64,000 nt of DNA, taken from contig CAXXPU010000016.1 of assembly GCA_963666875.2 (NCBI GenBank), forward strand, positions 1-64,000. The letters are read 5' to 3'. The DNA is from G963662655 sp963666875 (GTDB lineage Bacteria; Cloacimonadota; Cloacimonadia; Cloacimonadales; JAIOQZ01). The translations under genes and the position numbers were made by a program. Shown in pieces: positions 26,109 through 35,744 of this stretch. Numbering within the stretch: position 1 is the stretch's first letter; every line of letters begins with the position of its first letter. The notes under the pieces are model-generated. The model made no database searches, had not been told where the DNA came from, and saw nothing but the letters and a program-made list of their open reading frames with translations.

Positions 26109-26846
26109 CTAAATATACGAAAGCACCGCTTTCAGAATCAACGCCATACCCATGACAATCAGCAGGATATGAAGCGCGGTTTGGAATCGTTTACCCTTCA
26201 GGCGTCCGTGCAGGAAATTGCCGATCAGGAATGCGGCTGCGATCACGGGCAGTGCGGTCAGGTACATCACGCCGACCTGCCTCGTCCAGAGCCCGGTCGT
26301 GTAATGGCCGAAGAGGATGGTCAGACCTACCGGGAAGGTGTAGCCCTGAATCGTAGCGCGGAAAGTATCTGCATCCCAGTGTCGCATCGAACCATAGACC
26401 ACGACAGGCGGCCCGTTGGTGTTGTACGCGCCACCGAGAACGCCGGCCACGAAGCCGAATGGGAAAGCCCAGGTTGTAGATTTAAGATGAAAACGATCCG
26501 GATGCAACATGCGGCTTAGCGCCGTGCCGATCAAAACCAGCGCCAGCAGGATCATCATCGCCGATTCATTGATGCCCTTCAACATCCAAAGCCCGATCGG
26601 GATCCCCGCCAGCGATGCGACGATCAGCCGCCAGGCGCTTTTCAGGTCAATGCGTCGCCAGTGCATGATCAGGATGGCAAGGGTGATAGTACTGGAGAGC
26701 ATCGCGGAGAGGGGCGCAGCGACTTTCAAGCCGAAGAGTAACGCCAGGAGCGGCATGTTGATCAGCGCGTCGCCGAACCCGAAGGTGGTGCGCACGGTCA
26801 GCGATAGCAGGATCACGCCGATGAACAGCAGAACCGCTTCAACCAT
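26109..26846 (-). CDS. TauE/SafE-family membrane transporter
   Basis: A 245-residue protein with seven or eight helices and the internal symmetry of the TauE/SafE (DUF81) family. The first half contains TTFGFGDALINMPLLALLFGLK and the second half VLGGAYNTNGPPVVVYGS, the two repeats of the family signature. Members export sulfite, sulfoacetate or other organosulfur anions, but specificity cannot be read from sequence. The start at 26846 follows GGAGTGGGTC. It overlaps the acetyltransferase gene by 8 bases, so the two are co-translated although they have no evident functional link. Confidence 0.82.
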   Translation of the reverse strand: MVEAVLLFIGVILLSLTVRTTFGFGDALINMPLLALLFGLKVAAPLSAMLSSTITLAILIMHWRRIDLKSAWRLIVASLAGIPIGLWMLKGINESAMMILLALVLIGTALSRMLHPDRFHLKSTTWAFPFGFVAGVLGGAYNTNGPPVVVYGSMRHWDADTFRATIQGYTFPVGLTILFGHYTTGLWTRQVGVMYLTALPVIAAAFLIGNFLHGRLKGKRFQTALHILLIVMGMALILKAVLSYI

Positions 26847-27246
26847 TGACCCACTCCATGCCGGGCGCTGCGTCGGGACGCTCTCGAAAACCGAGTTTGC
26901 GGTAGAATCCCGCCTTGTTCTTCGCCGAAAATAGCTGGATATCGCGGATGTTGTCTTCGCGGCAACGATTGATGATTCGACGCATAATCTCTTTTCCGAT
27001 ACCCTGATTCTGCATCTCGGGATGCACGATCACATCGAGAATCAGAGCGTGCGCGATACCGTCGCAGATGATTCTTCCCGATCCGATCAACCGGTCGTCG
27101 TCAAATGCGAAGGTGTGATACCAGCTTGCTTGAAACGCGCGATAGAGTTCGTCTTCGGTCAGCCTGCATTTCTCGTTCCAGCCGGTGGTTACGAAGAGAC
27201 CGAACAGAGCTTCGCGTTTCGGCAGGTCGTCGCTGTATCGGATCAT
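26839..27246 (-). CDS. GNAT-family N-acetyltransferase
   Basis: A 135-residue single-domain acetyltransferase. The acetyl-CoA loop is QNQGIGKEIMRRII, matching the Q/R-x-x-G-x-G/A pattern, after the strand ALILDVIVHPEM. The C-terminal strand-helix AKNKAGFYRKLGFRERP is typical of small GNATs. AAGGAGACAGCC before ATG 27246 decides the start; a longer frame to 27297 lacks such a site. The substrate is unknown. It is the first gene of a two-gene unit with the TauE-like transporter and is divergent from the MFS gene, so the 148 bp at 27247-27394 should hold both promoters. I see no clear consensus boxes there. Confidence 0.83.
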   Translation of the reverse strand: MIRYSDDLPKREALFGLFVTTGWNEKCRLTEDELYRAFQASWYHTFAFDDDRLIGSGRIICDGIAHALILDVIVHPEMQNQGIGKEIMRRIINRCREDNIRDIQLFSAKNKAGFYRKLGFRERPDAAPGMEWVNG

Positions 27247-27394
27247 GGCTGTCTCCTTTGATACGACATTGATTCGCGGATGAATGAAAGATGTCAAAGG
27301 AAATACGAAAGAGAGTTGAAATGAGGGAGAGGTATCGACCTCAATTTTCTTTACAAACCATGGGCATGGAAATCAATGGACTCGGAGACGAGAT

Positions 27395-28816
27395 ATGAAG
27401 AGGACGGAAGAGGTCGAATACGAAAGCCGGGACAGCTTGAAATCCATCATGCGGATTTCGACGGTGGAAGGATCGTTCGCCCAGGTGCAATTCGCGCTGG
27501 CGTATATCGGCAGTGTATTTATCTCCAAGTTCGCGATCATGCTGAACGCGACGCCGTTCCAGTTCGGACTGCTGATGGCCGCGGCGCAGTTCTCGCAGGT
27601 ATTTCAGCTCTTCGGCGTTATCTTCACGAGACGTCTGCATCATTATCGACTACCGACGATCGTTGTCGCCTTCATCGCGCGGTTCCTGCCGATGTTGCTG
27701 ATTATCCCGCTTCTCTACATGGAACGAGGATGGGCGATATGGATATTTCTGACCATCATGTTTCTGTCGTGCTCGTTTTCATCCATCACCGGCAACATCT
27801 GGGTCGCCTGGGTCTCGAGCATCTTCCCGCAGCGGGTGAGAGGCAGGTTTTTCTCCACGCGGTCGCAGGTCCACCTGCTGGTCGGTATGGTCGTCGGTTT
27901 TCTGGCCAGCCTTTTCGTTGATTCCTTCGTCACGCCAAGAGACGGATGGAAGTTCAGCTTGCTGCGGAATTGGGGTATATCGGAATATTTCCTCCCCGCC
28001 AACGAGAAGTACGGCATCACGATGGTCATCGTCGCAGGCGCTTTCATCTCGCTGATCGGTCTGATCATTCTTGCCCGTCAGCCCGACAGGAGAAAGCAGC
28101 CCGATCTCCGCAAACTCGGCGTAATCCTCTTCGAACCGCTCAAGAATGCCAATTTCCGCAAGCTGCTGCTTTTCACCACATGGTGGATGCTGGCGTTGGG
28201 AATCGGCTCGGCGTACTGGCAGCCTTTCATGCTGGACAATCTGGGAATGAGTACCTTCGAGGTCACGATGTACGGTACCATCTCCTCGATTTCGATGATG
28301 CTGTTCATCCGCGGATGGGGTCGGTTCATTGATCGCTACGGCAACAAGACCGCCATGAAGATCGCCATCGTGCTCGGTTCGATCAACCCTGCGCTGTGGT
28401 GCTTCGTCTCGCAGGACAGCTACTGGTTGCTGTGGATCGAGGCGGCTTCGTCGGGATTCATGTGGTCCGGCGTGGGGATCATCTACACAAATTTCGTCCT
28501 TTCCATTGCGCCGAAGGAACAGAGGCAGACCTATTCCGCGATCTACTGGGCAGCGGCTGGGCTTTGGATGATGGTCTCGACGATATTGTCCGGTAAATTC
28601 TTTCCGAAAGCGCTCGATCTGGGCTTCGTTGCGCTCGAACCGGAGCAGGTGCTTTTCGCACTTACCGCGCTGCTGCGCCTGACCGCCGAGATCCCGCTCC
28701 ACTGGGTCGAAGAGCCTCGCAGCGTTCCGCTTCGACGCACACTGAACATTCTCTTCGCGGAGCGCTTTCTACAAATGCGTGGCATGATGAACAAGTTTTT
28801 CCGGATTCGTTTGTAA
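27395..28816 (+). CDS. Major facilitator superfamily transporter
   Basis: A 473-residue protein with about 12 helices. The loop between helices 2 and 3 and the cytoplasmic RVRGRFFSTRSQ segment after helix 4 fit the MFS pattern, and the equivalent loop in the second half reads GRFIDRYGNKTAMK. The N-terminal ~25 residues are hydrophilic. A long loop (PQRVRGRFFS to KYGITMV) includes an acidic/aromatic insertion. I cannot assign a substrate; transporters with this loop pattern are often annotated only as MFS. It runs towards the histidine kinase gene and the two stops are 37 bp apart. Confidence 0.8.
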   Translation: MKRTEEVEYESRDSLKSIMRISTVEGSFAQVQFALAYIGSVFISKFAIMLNATPFQFGLLMAAAQFSQVFQLFGVIFTRRLHHYRLPTIVVAFIARFLPMLLIIPLLYMERGWAIWIFLTIMFLSCSFSSITGNIWVAWVSSIFPQRVRGRFFSTRSQVHLLVGMVVGFLASLFVDSFVTPRDGWKFSLLRNWGISEYFLPANEKYGITMVIVAGAFISLIGLIILARQPDRRKQPDLRKLGVILFEPLKNANFRKLLLFTTWWMLALGIGSAYWQPFMLDNLGMSTFEVTMYGTISSISMMLFIRGWGRFIDRYGNKTAMKIAIVLGSINPALWCFVSQDSYWLLWIEAASSGFMWSGVGIIYTNFVLSIAPKEQRQTYSAIYWAAAGLWMMVSTILSGKFFPKALDLGFVALEPEQVLFALTALLRLTAEIPLHWVEEPRSVPLRRTLNILFAERFLQMRGMMNKFFRIRL

Positions 28817-28828
28817 TGGTTCTGACAG

Positions 28829-28854
28829 ATTTCCAATATTCGGAAGTTGGAAAT
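28829..28854. terminator. Hairpin between convergent genes
   Basis: ATTTCCAA (28829-28836) pairs with TTGGAAAT (28847-28854). It fills the 37-bp gap between the MFS stop and the kinase stop and could end transcription from both sides, though neither side has a long T run. Confidence 0.4.
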
Positions 28855-30830
28855 TACAATTCAATTGCCGGTAGCGACACGGTCATCCTCGTCCCTCGAC
28901 CCGGTTCACTATCGATAGTGATGTCGCCTTCCAAGTCCTTGATGATCCCATAGCAGACCGGCAGACCCAATCCCGTACCCTTGCCGTCTTTCTTGCGGGT
29001 GAAAAACGGCTCGAAGACCTTATCCCGAAATCCTTCCTCGATGCCGGTTCCGTTGTCTTCGACCTCGAAGATCACCAGGTTATTTTCGTTTCTCGTACGA
29101 ATTGCGATCGTTCGTTTATAGTCAGGATCATCGGTCTTCGTTTTCTGTTCATCGACAGCGTCGCGCGCGTTGGCAATCAGGTTGAGCAGAACCTGTTCGA
29201 GCCGGAACGGATGCCCGATGACAGTCGGGAGCGGTTCTGCAAGCTCCAGTTCGACGGTGACACCGTGTTTCCTGTATTGCTCGTTGAAAAGCAGCAGCGA
29301 GTTTTGCACGATGTTGTTCAGGTTGACCTTCTCCCATGTGGTGAGTTGCTGATCTCGGCTGAAGGTCTTGATGTGATCGATGATGAGCTTGATGCGCTCG
29401 GTGTCCTCGAGGAATTGCTTCGCTTTCATGACGGTGAAGTCGTTGGTAAGCTTCCCGCGACGATCGGTGAAGAGGATATTATCCAGCCCCATGGAGATGC
29501 GGGTTAGTGGTTGATTGACCTCGTGCGCGATGCCGGCTGCGAGTTGCCCGAGCGATTCGAGCTTCGATTTCTGTACGATGATCTGCTGCTGCTCCTGGTG
29601 GCGCTTCAGTTCCTGCTGCACGCGCTCTTCGAGTTCCACCGTCTTGAGCCGATAAATCTCGGCGTCCTTCTTCGCCAGTTCCGCCTCGCGCTCTTTCTGC
29701 TCGACTTCGTATTTCATCTGCACTTCGGCGATCTTCTGCTGGGTTTCCTCGTTGTAAACATCGTCTCTCAGTTCGACATATTGGCTCAGATTCTCATTGG
29801 CGAGTTGATATTCACCCTTCTTCTCGAATATTCTTGCGAGGAGATGGTGGCATTGCATGATCAGGCGTTGCAATGCCGTGCTGCGCGCAATTTGCAATCC
29901 TTCCTGAGCATTGATTAGAGCTTCATCGACGTGACCGAGTTCCAATTGCATCCTTCCTACATTGACTAACGCGGTCGTTAGATCCTTCTTGTGACCGAAT
30001 TCGCGCTTTATAGACAAAGCACGTTGATAATAATCCAGCGCTTCACGCATCCGATTTTCATCATCATACAAGCTGCCTATGTTCAGAAGTATCGTGGAAA
30101 GTTTAAATAAATCGTTCTGGGATTCGACAATTGATCTGGCTTCGTTATAATAGGCGATCGTTTCATCAAATCGATCCTTTCTTCGGATTGCATTTCCGAG
30201 ATTGATCAATGCGCTGGAAATCCCGGATACATCATCCAGTTCCCGATAAAGATTCAGCGCTTCATGATAGAATTCATAGGCCAGATCGTGTTGTCCCAGT
30301 GAAAAATATATCGCTCCGACGTTCAGCGATGTGTTGGCAATGCTGGATTTCGGCGAATGCATTTTATGAATACGTAGCGATGACAGTAAATCTTCGAGCG
30401 CACCGCCATAATCGGACATTTCCTGCTTCACCATGCCGATCATCGTCTTAAGGCTGGCGTATTCCGGGCTCTCCGGTTCTTGTGAGTATGTTTGCTCGAC
30501 CTCGTTGAAATATAACAGTGCTTGTTTACAATCACCTCTATGGAAACTGTTTAGTCCAAGATATTTCTTCACGTCCGTAATATTTTTTATATCGCCGAGT
30601 GCTTCGAATAATTTTATGGAATCGTGCAGGTATTCAGCCGCTTTATCGCTTTGATTCATTTGCAAATAGCATAAACCGGTGCTCTTCAGATAGGTGGCGG
30701 TGTCTTTTTCATCGAGTTTGTCGTGAAGTTCGCTGTATGCGTTTTGCAGGATTTCAAATGACTTCTGGTACTCGCCGTGGCTGAACTTGTCACAAGCGAT
30801 TTTAAAATACTTCTCAAACTCGGGCAGCAT
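28854..30830 (-). CDS. Soluble TPR sensor histidine kinase
   Basis: A 658-residue protein without signal peptide or membrane helix. Residues ~1-350 are tetratricopeptide repeats (several units of the form ALxNLGNAIRRKDRFDETIAYY). Residues ~355-425 are a coiled coil rich in Glu, Lys and Gln. The kinase core follows: phosphoacceptor His436 in AAGIAHEVNQPL, N-box LIANARDAVDE, G1 DNGTGIEEG, F-box VFEPFFTRKKDG and G2 GKGTGLGL. This is the NtrB-like/HPK4 type. No response regulator gene is adjacent, so its partner is elsewhere or it acts through the operon. The start at 30830 follows GGAG. It is the last gene of the minus-strand run starting with the M42 peptidase, after a 96-bp gap. Confidence 0.88.
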   Translation of the reverse strand: MLPEFEKYFKIACDKFSHGEYQKSFEILQNAYSELHDKLDEKDTATYLKSTGLCYLQMNQSDKAAEYLHDSIKLFEALGDIKNITDVKKYLGLNSFHRGDCKQALLYFNEVEQTYSQEPESPEYASLKTMIGMVKQEMSDYGGALEDLLSSLRIHKMHSPKSSIANTSLNVGAIYFSLGQHDLAYEFYHEALNLYRELDDVSGISSALINLGNAIRRKDRFDETIAYYNEARSIVESQNDLFKLSTILLNIGSLYDDENRMREALDYYQRALSIKREFGHKKDLTTALVNVGRMQLELGHVDEALINAQEGLQIARSTALQRLIMQCHHLLARIFEKKGEYQLANENLSQYVELRDDVYNEETQQKIAEVQMKYEVEQKEREAELAKKDAEIYRLKTVELEERVQQELKRHQEQQQIIVQKSKLESLGQLAAGIAHEVNQPLTRISMGLDNILFTDRRGKLTNDFTVMKAKQFLEDTERIKLIIDHIKTFSRDQQLTTWEKVNLNNIVQNSLLLFNEQYRKHGVTVELELAEPLPTVIGHPFRLEQVLLNLIANARDAVDEQKTKTDDPDYKRTIAIRTRNENNLVIFEVEDNGTGIEEGFRDKVFEPFFTRKKDGKGTGLGLPVCYGIIKDLEGDITIDSEPGRGTRMTVSLPAIEL

Positions 30831-30926
30831 TCTCTACTCCATTTCGATCTATCGGATTCGGGAAACGTTCGCTGAAATCTATCAATGTCGAATATTCGGA
30901 GTCAAGAGAAAATGACGCACTGAAGA

Positions 30927-32138
30927 CTACTTGCTTCCTCTCCAATCCCAGCCGAATGGTTCCTGGAAGACGCGCAGGTCAAATTCGGATACAACAGCCA
31001 GAAGATGGTCGAAGATGTCTGCCTGGATGGCTTCGTACTTCGCCCATTCGGTGGTGTCGGTGAAGACGTACACCTCGATGGGGATCCCCTTGGGCGTGGG
31101 ATCGAGGTGCCGCACGAGGAAGGTCATGTCCTTGCGGATGACGGGCAGGCTCCTGAGGTATGCCGCGATGTAGGCGCGGAAAGTGCCGAAATTGGTCATC
31201 CTGCGCGAACTGGCGGCTTTGGTGGAGTCCTTTTCCAGTTCCTGATTGAATTGCTCGATCTCCTGCTTTTTATCTCGGATGTAGCCTTCCAGCAGACGAA
31301 CCTTCGAGAGCTTTCCGAGCAGGTCGTCGTCGAGGAATCGTACGCTGTTCATGTCGATGGACAGGGAGCGCTTGATGCGTCTTCCGCCGGTCTCGACCAT
31401 TCCCTGCCAGTTCTTGAACGACTCGTCCAGCAGCTTGTGCATAGGGATGGTTGTGATGGTCTTGTCCCAGTTGCGGATGCGGATGGAGTGCAGCGCCATG
31501 TCGATCACTTCGCCGTCGGCGTCGTGCTGCGGATAGCTGATCCAGTCGCCGATCTTGATCAGACCGTTGGACGATACGCGTACGCTGGCGACAAACGAGA
31601 GGATGGTGTCCTTGAACACGAGGATCAGCACGGCGGTCATGGCGCCGAGTCCGCTTAGAAGGTAGATCGGTGAACGATCGATGAGCACACCGACGATCAC
31701 GATCAACCCGAAGATGACCAGGATCAGCTTGATGATTTGCAGGAAGCCCTTGATCGGTCGCTCGCGCGAGACGGGCAGTTCGCCGTAGATTTCCTCGATG
31801 GCGCTGAGTACGCCGTTGAGCGTGCTGACGCTGATCATGACGATGAGCGAGATGCAGATTTTCTGGATGAATGCTTGGAAGCCGGGGAAGAGGTCGGCGA
31901 AGAACCACAAGGTCAGGACGGGCGCGACCAGCACCATACGCCGGAACACGCGGTGTTTACGGAAGATGTCGTCCCAGTAGGTTTTGGTCTTCTCGACCAC
32001 CTTGTCGATGACTTTCAAGAGGATGTAGCGCGCGACCAGATAAATAATCCAGCAGAGAAGCAGCACGCCGACAGCAGCCACCAGCCTCGCGTATTGCATG
32101 GAAATATTGAGCCATTCACCGATTGCCGCGATCGTCAT
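30927..32138 (-). CDS. MscS-family mechanosensitive channel, YbdG-like
   Basis: A 403-residue inner-membrane protein. Four or five helices (about 16-38, 68-85, 88-110, 133-153, 158-178) precede the pore-lining/beta domain region AMTAVLILVFKDTILSFVA, which corresponds to MscS helix TM3. The beta domain follows with GLIKIGDWI and the motif VIDMALHSIRIRNWDKTITTIP. The long C-terminal domain with SFKNWQGMVETGGRRIKRSL is characteristic of the YbdG/MscM subgroup, which responds weakly to osmotic downshift. GGGAGGT lies before the ATG. It starts 18 bp after pyrG in the same run; the link appears to be co-transcription only. Confidence 0.85.
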   Translation of the reverse strand: MTIAAIGEWLNISMQYARLVAAVGVLLLCWIIYLVARYILLKVIDKVVEKTKTYWDDIFRKHRVFRRMVLVAPVLTLWFFADLFPGFQAFIQKICISLIVMISVSTLNGVLSAIEEIYGELPVSRERPIKGFLQIIKLILVIFGLIVIVGVLIDRSPIYLLSGLGAMTAVLILVFKDTILSFVASVRVSSNGLIKIGDWISYPQHDADGEVIDMALHSIRIRNWDKTITTIPMHKLLDESFKNWQGMVETGGRRIKRSLSIDMNSVRFLDDDLLGKLSKVRLLEGYIRDKKQEIEQFNQELEKDSTKAASSRRMTNFGTFRAYIAAYLRSLPVIRKDMTFLVRHLDPTPKGIPIEVYVFTDTTEWAKYEAIQADIFDHLLAVVSEFDLRVFQEPFGWDWRGSK

Positions 32139-32156
32139 GATACCTCCCGATAGTCT

Positions 32157-33773
32157 TTACTTTTTATTCTCGCGCGATTTTCTGTGCTTCAGCGCCGCAC
32201 CGACAAAATCCCGGAAGATGGGCTGCGGACGATTGGGCCGCGACTTGAATTCCGGATGGAACTGCACGCCGATGTAGAACGGATGACTCGGAAGTTCCAC
32301 GATCTCGACCAGCAGGTCTTCCTTCGTGGTTCCGGTGATCGTCATGCCGTGCTCCTTGATGGTCTCGCGATAGTCGTTGTTGAATTCGTAGCGATGCCGG
32401 TGCCGCTCGGAGATCATTTCCTGACCATAGATGCTTCGGGCGAGTGTGTCGGGCTTCAGCATACAGTCGTACGCCCCGAGCCGCATGGTCCCGCCCACCA
32501 TCTCCATGTATTTCTGGTCTTCCATCATGGAGATCACCGGATGCTCGCAGGTTTCGTCGAATTCGACGCTATACGCGCCGGGCAGTCCACAGACGTTCTT
32601 GGAGAATTCGATCACAGCCACCTGCATGCCGAGGCAGATACCAAAATAGGGGATGTTGTTTTCGCGAGCGAACCGCGCCACGACTACCTTCCCATCGATT
32701 CCGCGCACGCCGAAACCACCCGGTACCAGGATGCCGTCAACCTCGCGTAGCGTGTTTTCCATCTCGACGCGGTGGTTGGTCTTTTCGGTATCGACCCAGC
32801 GGAATTTCGGCTTCAACCGGTGATGTGCGGCCGCGTGGATCAAGGCCTGCTCGACGCTTTTATAGGCGTCCTGATGCTCGACGTACTTTCCGCAAATCGC
32901 GATGGTCACTTCCTGATCGGATTTGGTCAGGTTATCCAGGAATTGATCCCAGTCGCTAAGGTCGATCGGTTTTTCGTCGAGATCGAGGCTCTGGCAAATG
33001 ATCTTATGCAGACCCGCCTCGTGGAAATTGATGGGAACCCGGTAAATGTGATCCGCGTCGATGGCGTTGATCACGTGGGTCTTGGGGACGTTGGTGAAGA
33101 GCGCGATCTTTGATTTAATATCGTCGTCGAACGGCTCTTCCGAACGGCAGAGCAGGACGTCGGGCTGGATACCGATCTCGCGTAGTTTATATACGCTGTG
33201 CTGGGTCGGCTTGGTCTTCAACTCACCCGCCGCACGGACGTACGGAACGTAGGTCAGGAAGGCGAACAGGCTGTTGCGCGGTCCAACGTCCAGACGCAAT
33301 TGACGTACCGCCTCGAGGAACGGAAGGCTCTCGATGTCGCCCACGGTGCCGCCGATCTCGACGATGATGATATCGCAATCGGCTTCCTGCTTGCGGATGT
33401 TGACGATGATCTCGTTGGTCACGTGCGGGATTACCTGCACCGTCTTACCCAGATAGACACCCTTGCGTTCCTTCTCGATCACGCTCTCGTAGATCTTACC
33501 CGCGGTGGTGTTGGAAGCCTTGGTGAGGCTCTTGTCGATGAAGCGCTCGTAGTGTCCCAGATCGAGGTCTGTCTCGGCACCGTCGTCGGTCACGAACACC
33601 TCGCCGTGCTGGAATGGACTCATCGTTCCCGGATCGACGTTCAGATACGGATCGAGCTTGATCATCCCGACCTTGTATCCCATCCTTTTAAGCAGCAGCC
33701 CAATTGTCGCCGACGCGATCCCTTTTCCCAGCGAGGATACAACCCCGCCAATCACGAAAATATACTTAGCCAT
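32157..33773 (-). CDS. pyrG: CTP synthase
   Basis: Makes CTP from UTP, ATP and glutamine, the last step of de novo pyrimidine nucleotide synthesis. At 538 residues it is full length. The synthetase domain starts KYIFVIGGVVSSLGKGI with the P-loop-like SSLGKG, followed by LDPYLNVDPGTMSPFQHGEV and the IEIGGTVGDIES motif. The class I glutamine amidotransferase domain begins at ~290; its nucleophile is the Cys in YFGICLGMQ, with the His-Glu pair in VQFHPEF near the end. All catalytic residues are present. It sits 26 bp after the M29-like gene and 18 bp before the channel gene. Confidence 0.96.
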   Translation of the reverse strand: MAKYIFVIGGVVSSLGKGIASATIGLLLKRMGYKVGMIKLDPYLNVDPGTMSPFQHGEVFVTDDGAETDLDLGHYERFIDKSLTKASNTTAGKIYESVIEKERKGVYLGKTVQVIPHVTNEIIVNIRKQEADCDIIIVEIGGTVGDIESLPFLEAVRQLRLDVGPRNSLFAFLTYVPYVRAAGELKTKPTQHSVYKLREIGIQPDVLLCRSEEPFDDDIKSKIALFTNVPKTHVINAIDADHIYRVPINFHEAGLHKIICQSLDLDEKPIDLSDWDQFLDNLTKSDQEVTIAICGKYVEHQDAYKSVEQALIHAAAHHRLKPKFRWVDTEKTNHRVEMENTLREVDGILVPGGFGVRGIDGKVVVARFARENNIPYFGICLGMQVAVIEFSKNVCGLPGAYSVEFDETCEHPVISMMEDQKYMEMVGGTMRLGAYDCMLKPDTLARSIYGQEMISERHRHRYEFNNDYRETIKEHGMTITGTTKEDLLVEIVELPSHPFYIGVQFHPEFKSRPNRPQPIFRDFVGAALKHRKSRENKK

Positions 33774-33799
33774 TTCCCATCCCCTTATTTTATAATAAA

Positions 33800-34900
33800 T
33801 TAGCCGTAGATAATATCTCTGAGTAAATGCTCTTCGTTGTCTGTGATCAACTTCGCGCGGCGGGTGGTCAGGATGATTTCCTCTCCCAGCGAGGAGTACA
33901 TCTTGATAGCCACGTTACCCTGCATTACCAGATCGTACAGGTAGTAGCCGGTACTTTCGGTAATCTGGTCGTTGAGACCGATGCAGAGCCGGTAACTTCC
34001 GCTGCGGTTCATGATGGCGTTACGGAATTTGTTGCCGCCCTTCACGCCGGCGTCGAATTCCACATAATAGACTTTCCCCTCGGCGAAATGGATACGGATA
34101 TTGCGGAACATGTAGTTCGCGTAGTAACCGCACTCGGCGACGAATACGCCGGTGAGACGTTCCTTGTCGATCTCGAACTCGAGTTTACCGCCCGGCAGGA
34201 CGAGGTTCTTCTCCATGAACGGATGGCTGGGAATCGATTCGGCGAAGCTCTTGTTCAGGGTTACATCCAATGCCGCCACCTCCGACTGCTCCGCTTCGAA
34301 GGTGCCAAGCTTGAAGCTTCCCAGCCTTATCAATTCGTTCTTCAGCTCCTCCGAGATGTGGATGATGCGGTTGTAATCGCAGTCCAGTCCCTTGAAATAC
34401 ATCGCAAGAAGCTTGTCGTATTCCAGGTTGAAGAATTCCGCCAGTGAATGTGTGGGGAATCCGAGGAAGAGAATGCGTTTGCCGTGCCGGTTGATTACGT
34501 TCCAGATTTCCTGCGTCGAGTCCTTGATCTTGCCGAAGAGCTTGTCCTCGATCCCGGAGTAGAGCTGCGGCATGTTGCGCCAGCCGATATCGATGAAGAA
34601 ATCGATCGCTTCCACCCAGCGGGTGTAGTAAGAGAGCGGCAGTTCGTAGATATCTTCCGGCATTTCCGAGAGGAAGCGTCGCTTGAGGTTATCCGTGGAG
34701 AGGTCGATTACCGGGAAGGCTTTCTTTTTGCGGACAGCCAGCGCCAGTTCCTCGACAAGCGGAATCTCCGCCAGCACGTCTTCCATCGATTCGTCTTTGG
34801 GTGAATTGTGGATGTCGCCGCTAATCGAGACCACATCGTTCTGCTTGACGCCCAGCACGATGTTGGCGATCTTGAAGGCAATAACCGGATAATTGACCAT
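33800..34900 (-). CDS. M29 aminopeptidase-like protein, possibly catalytically altered
   Basis: A 366-residue protein. ATG 34900 is chosen because the longer frame to 35038 overlaps murI by over 120 bases and lacks a ribosome site. The middle of the protein resembles the M29 thermophilic aminopeptidase family: an N-terminal segment equivalent to GDVVxI (QNDVVSISGD), the strand LVLPGGKLEFEI, and IRIHFAEGKVYYVEFDAG. However, the C-terminal metal-ligand region with conserved His-Asp pairs is not evident; the corresponding part reads SGYYLYDLVMQGNVAIKMYS or similar. It may therefore be a non-peptidase relative. It lies between murI and pyrG with 13- and 26-bp gaps. The family call is tentative. 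Confidence 0.5.
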   Translation of the reverse strand: MVNYPVIAFKIANIVLGVKQNDVVSISGDIHNSPKDESMEDVLAEIPLVEELALAVRKKKAFPVIDLSTDNLKRRFLSEMPEDIYELPLSYYTRWVEAIDFFIDIGWRNMPQLYSGIEDKLFGKIKDSTQEIWNVINRHGKRILFLGFPTHSLAEFFNLEYDKLLAMYFKGLDCDYNRIIHISEELKNELIRLGSFKLGTFEAEQSEVAALDVTLNKSFAESIPSHPFMEKNLVLPGGKLEFEIDKERLTGVFVAECGYYANYMFRNIRIHFAEGKVYYVEFDAGVKGGNKFRNAIMNRSGSYRLCIGLNDQITESTGYYLYDLVMQGNVAIKMYSSLGEEIILTTRRAKLITDNEEHLLRDIIYG

Positions 34901-34913
34901 CGCTACCTGCCCT

Positions 34914-35744
34914 TTACTGACAAGATGGTTCCAGATTTTCCAGGAACCAGGTTTCTCCGAGTCCGACTTTTCGTAGTGGTTTGACATGATTCTGTAGTAT
35001 CTTCCTCGCGATTTGTTCGAATTTCTGTTCGTTGTCACTCACAAAAAACTGGTCGTGACCCTCCCCGGTTTGCTGTGGGTCGGGAAGAATTTCTTCAAGA
35101 TGATGTGCGATTGCCTCCGCGCTGTCGATCAGGGTGACTGACTCGCCGGCGACTTTCCGGAGCGTTTCTTTCAGGATCGGGTAGTGCGTGCAGCCCAGAA
35201 CCAGTGTGTCGATGCCGCTTCCGAGCAGTTCTCCGAGATATTCCTCCGCCACCGAGCGGGTAACGGGATGTTCTTCCCAGCCCTCTTCCGCAAGCGGAAC
35301 GAAGAGCGGACACGCCTTGCCGAGAATTTCCTGATTCGGATCGATCTGTTGAATCGCGTGTTTGTACGCCTGGCTGCGAATCGTTCCCTCCGTACCGATC
35401 ACGCCGATCCGGTGATTCTTCGTCGCCTCCACCGCCATCCGCGCGCCGGGTTCGATCACGCCGATTACCGGAACCGGAAATCGCTTTTGCAGCGCCGGAA
35501 GTGCAACCGATGCGGCGGTGTTGCAGGCTACCACGATGATCTTGGCGCCAAGTTGCAGGAGGAATCGTGCATTCTGAATGGAATAATTGATAACGGTATC
35601 GCGCGACTTCGGTCCGTAGGGAACTCGCGCGGTATCGCCGAAATAGACGATGTCTTCATGAGGGTACTGACGACGGATCTCGCGGAAGACTGTCAGTCCA
35701 CCAACACCCGAATCGAATATGCCGATCGGCCGCCGCGTGCTCAT
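34914..35744 (-). CDS. murI: Glutamate racemase
   Basis: Converts L- to D-glutamate for peptidoglycan. The 276-residue protein has both catalytic cysteines in their usual settings, VVACNTAASVALP and VLGCTHYPILK. It also has the N-terminal motif IGIFDSGVGGLTVFREI and the VIEPGA segment. The ATG at 35744 overlaps the stop of the M42 peptidase gene by one base (TGATG), implying translational re-initiation. It is located in the soluble cytoplasm. In this run it is one of two core metabolic enzymes, together with pyrG. Confidence 0.95.
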   Translation of the reverse strand: MSTRRPIGIFDSGVGGLTVFREIRRQYPHEDIVYFGDTARVPYGPKSRDTVINYSIQNARFLLQLGAKIIVVACNTAASVALPALQKRFPVPVIGVIEPGARMAVEATKNHRIGVIGTEGTIRSQAYKHAIQQIDPNQEILGKACPLFVPLAEEGWEEHPVTRSVAEEYLGELLGSGIDTLVLGCTHYPILKETLRKVAGESVTLIDSAEAIAHHLEEILPDPQQTGEGHDQFFVSDNEQKFEQIARKILQNHVKPLRKVGLGETWFLENLEPSCQ

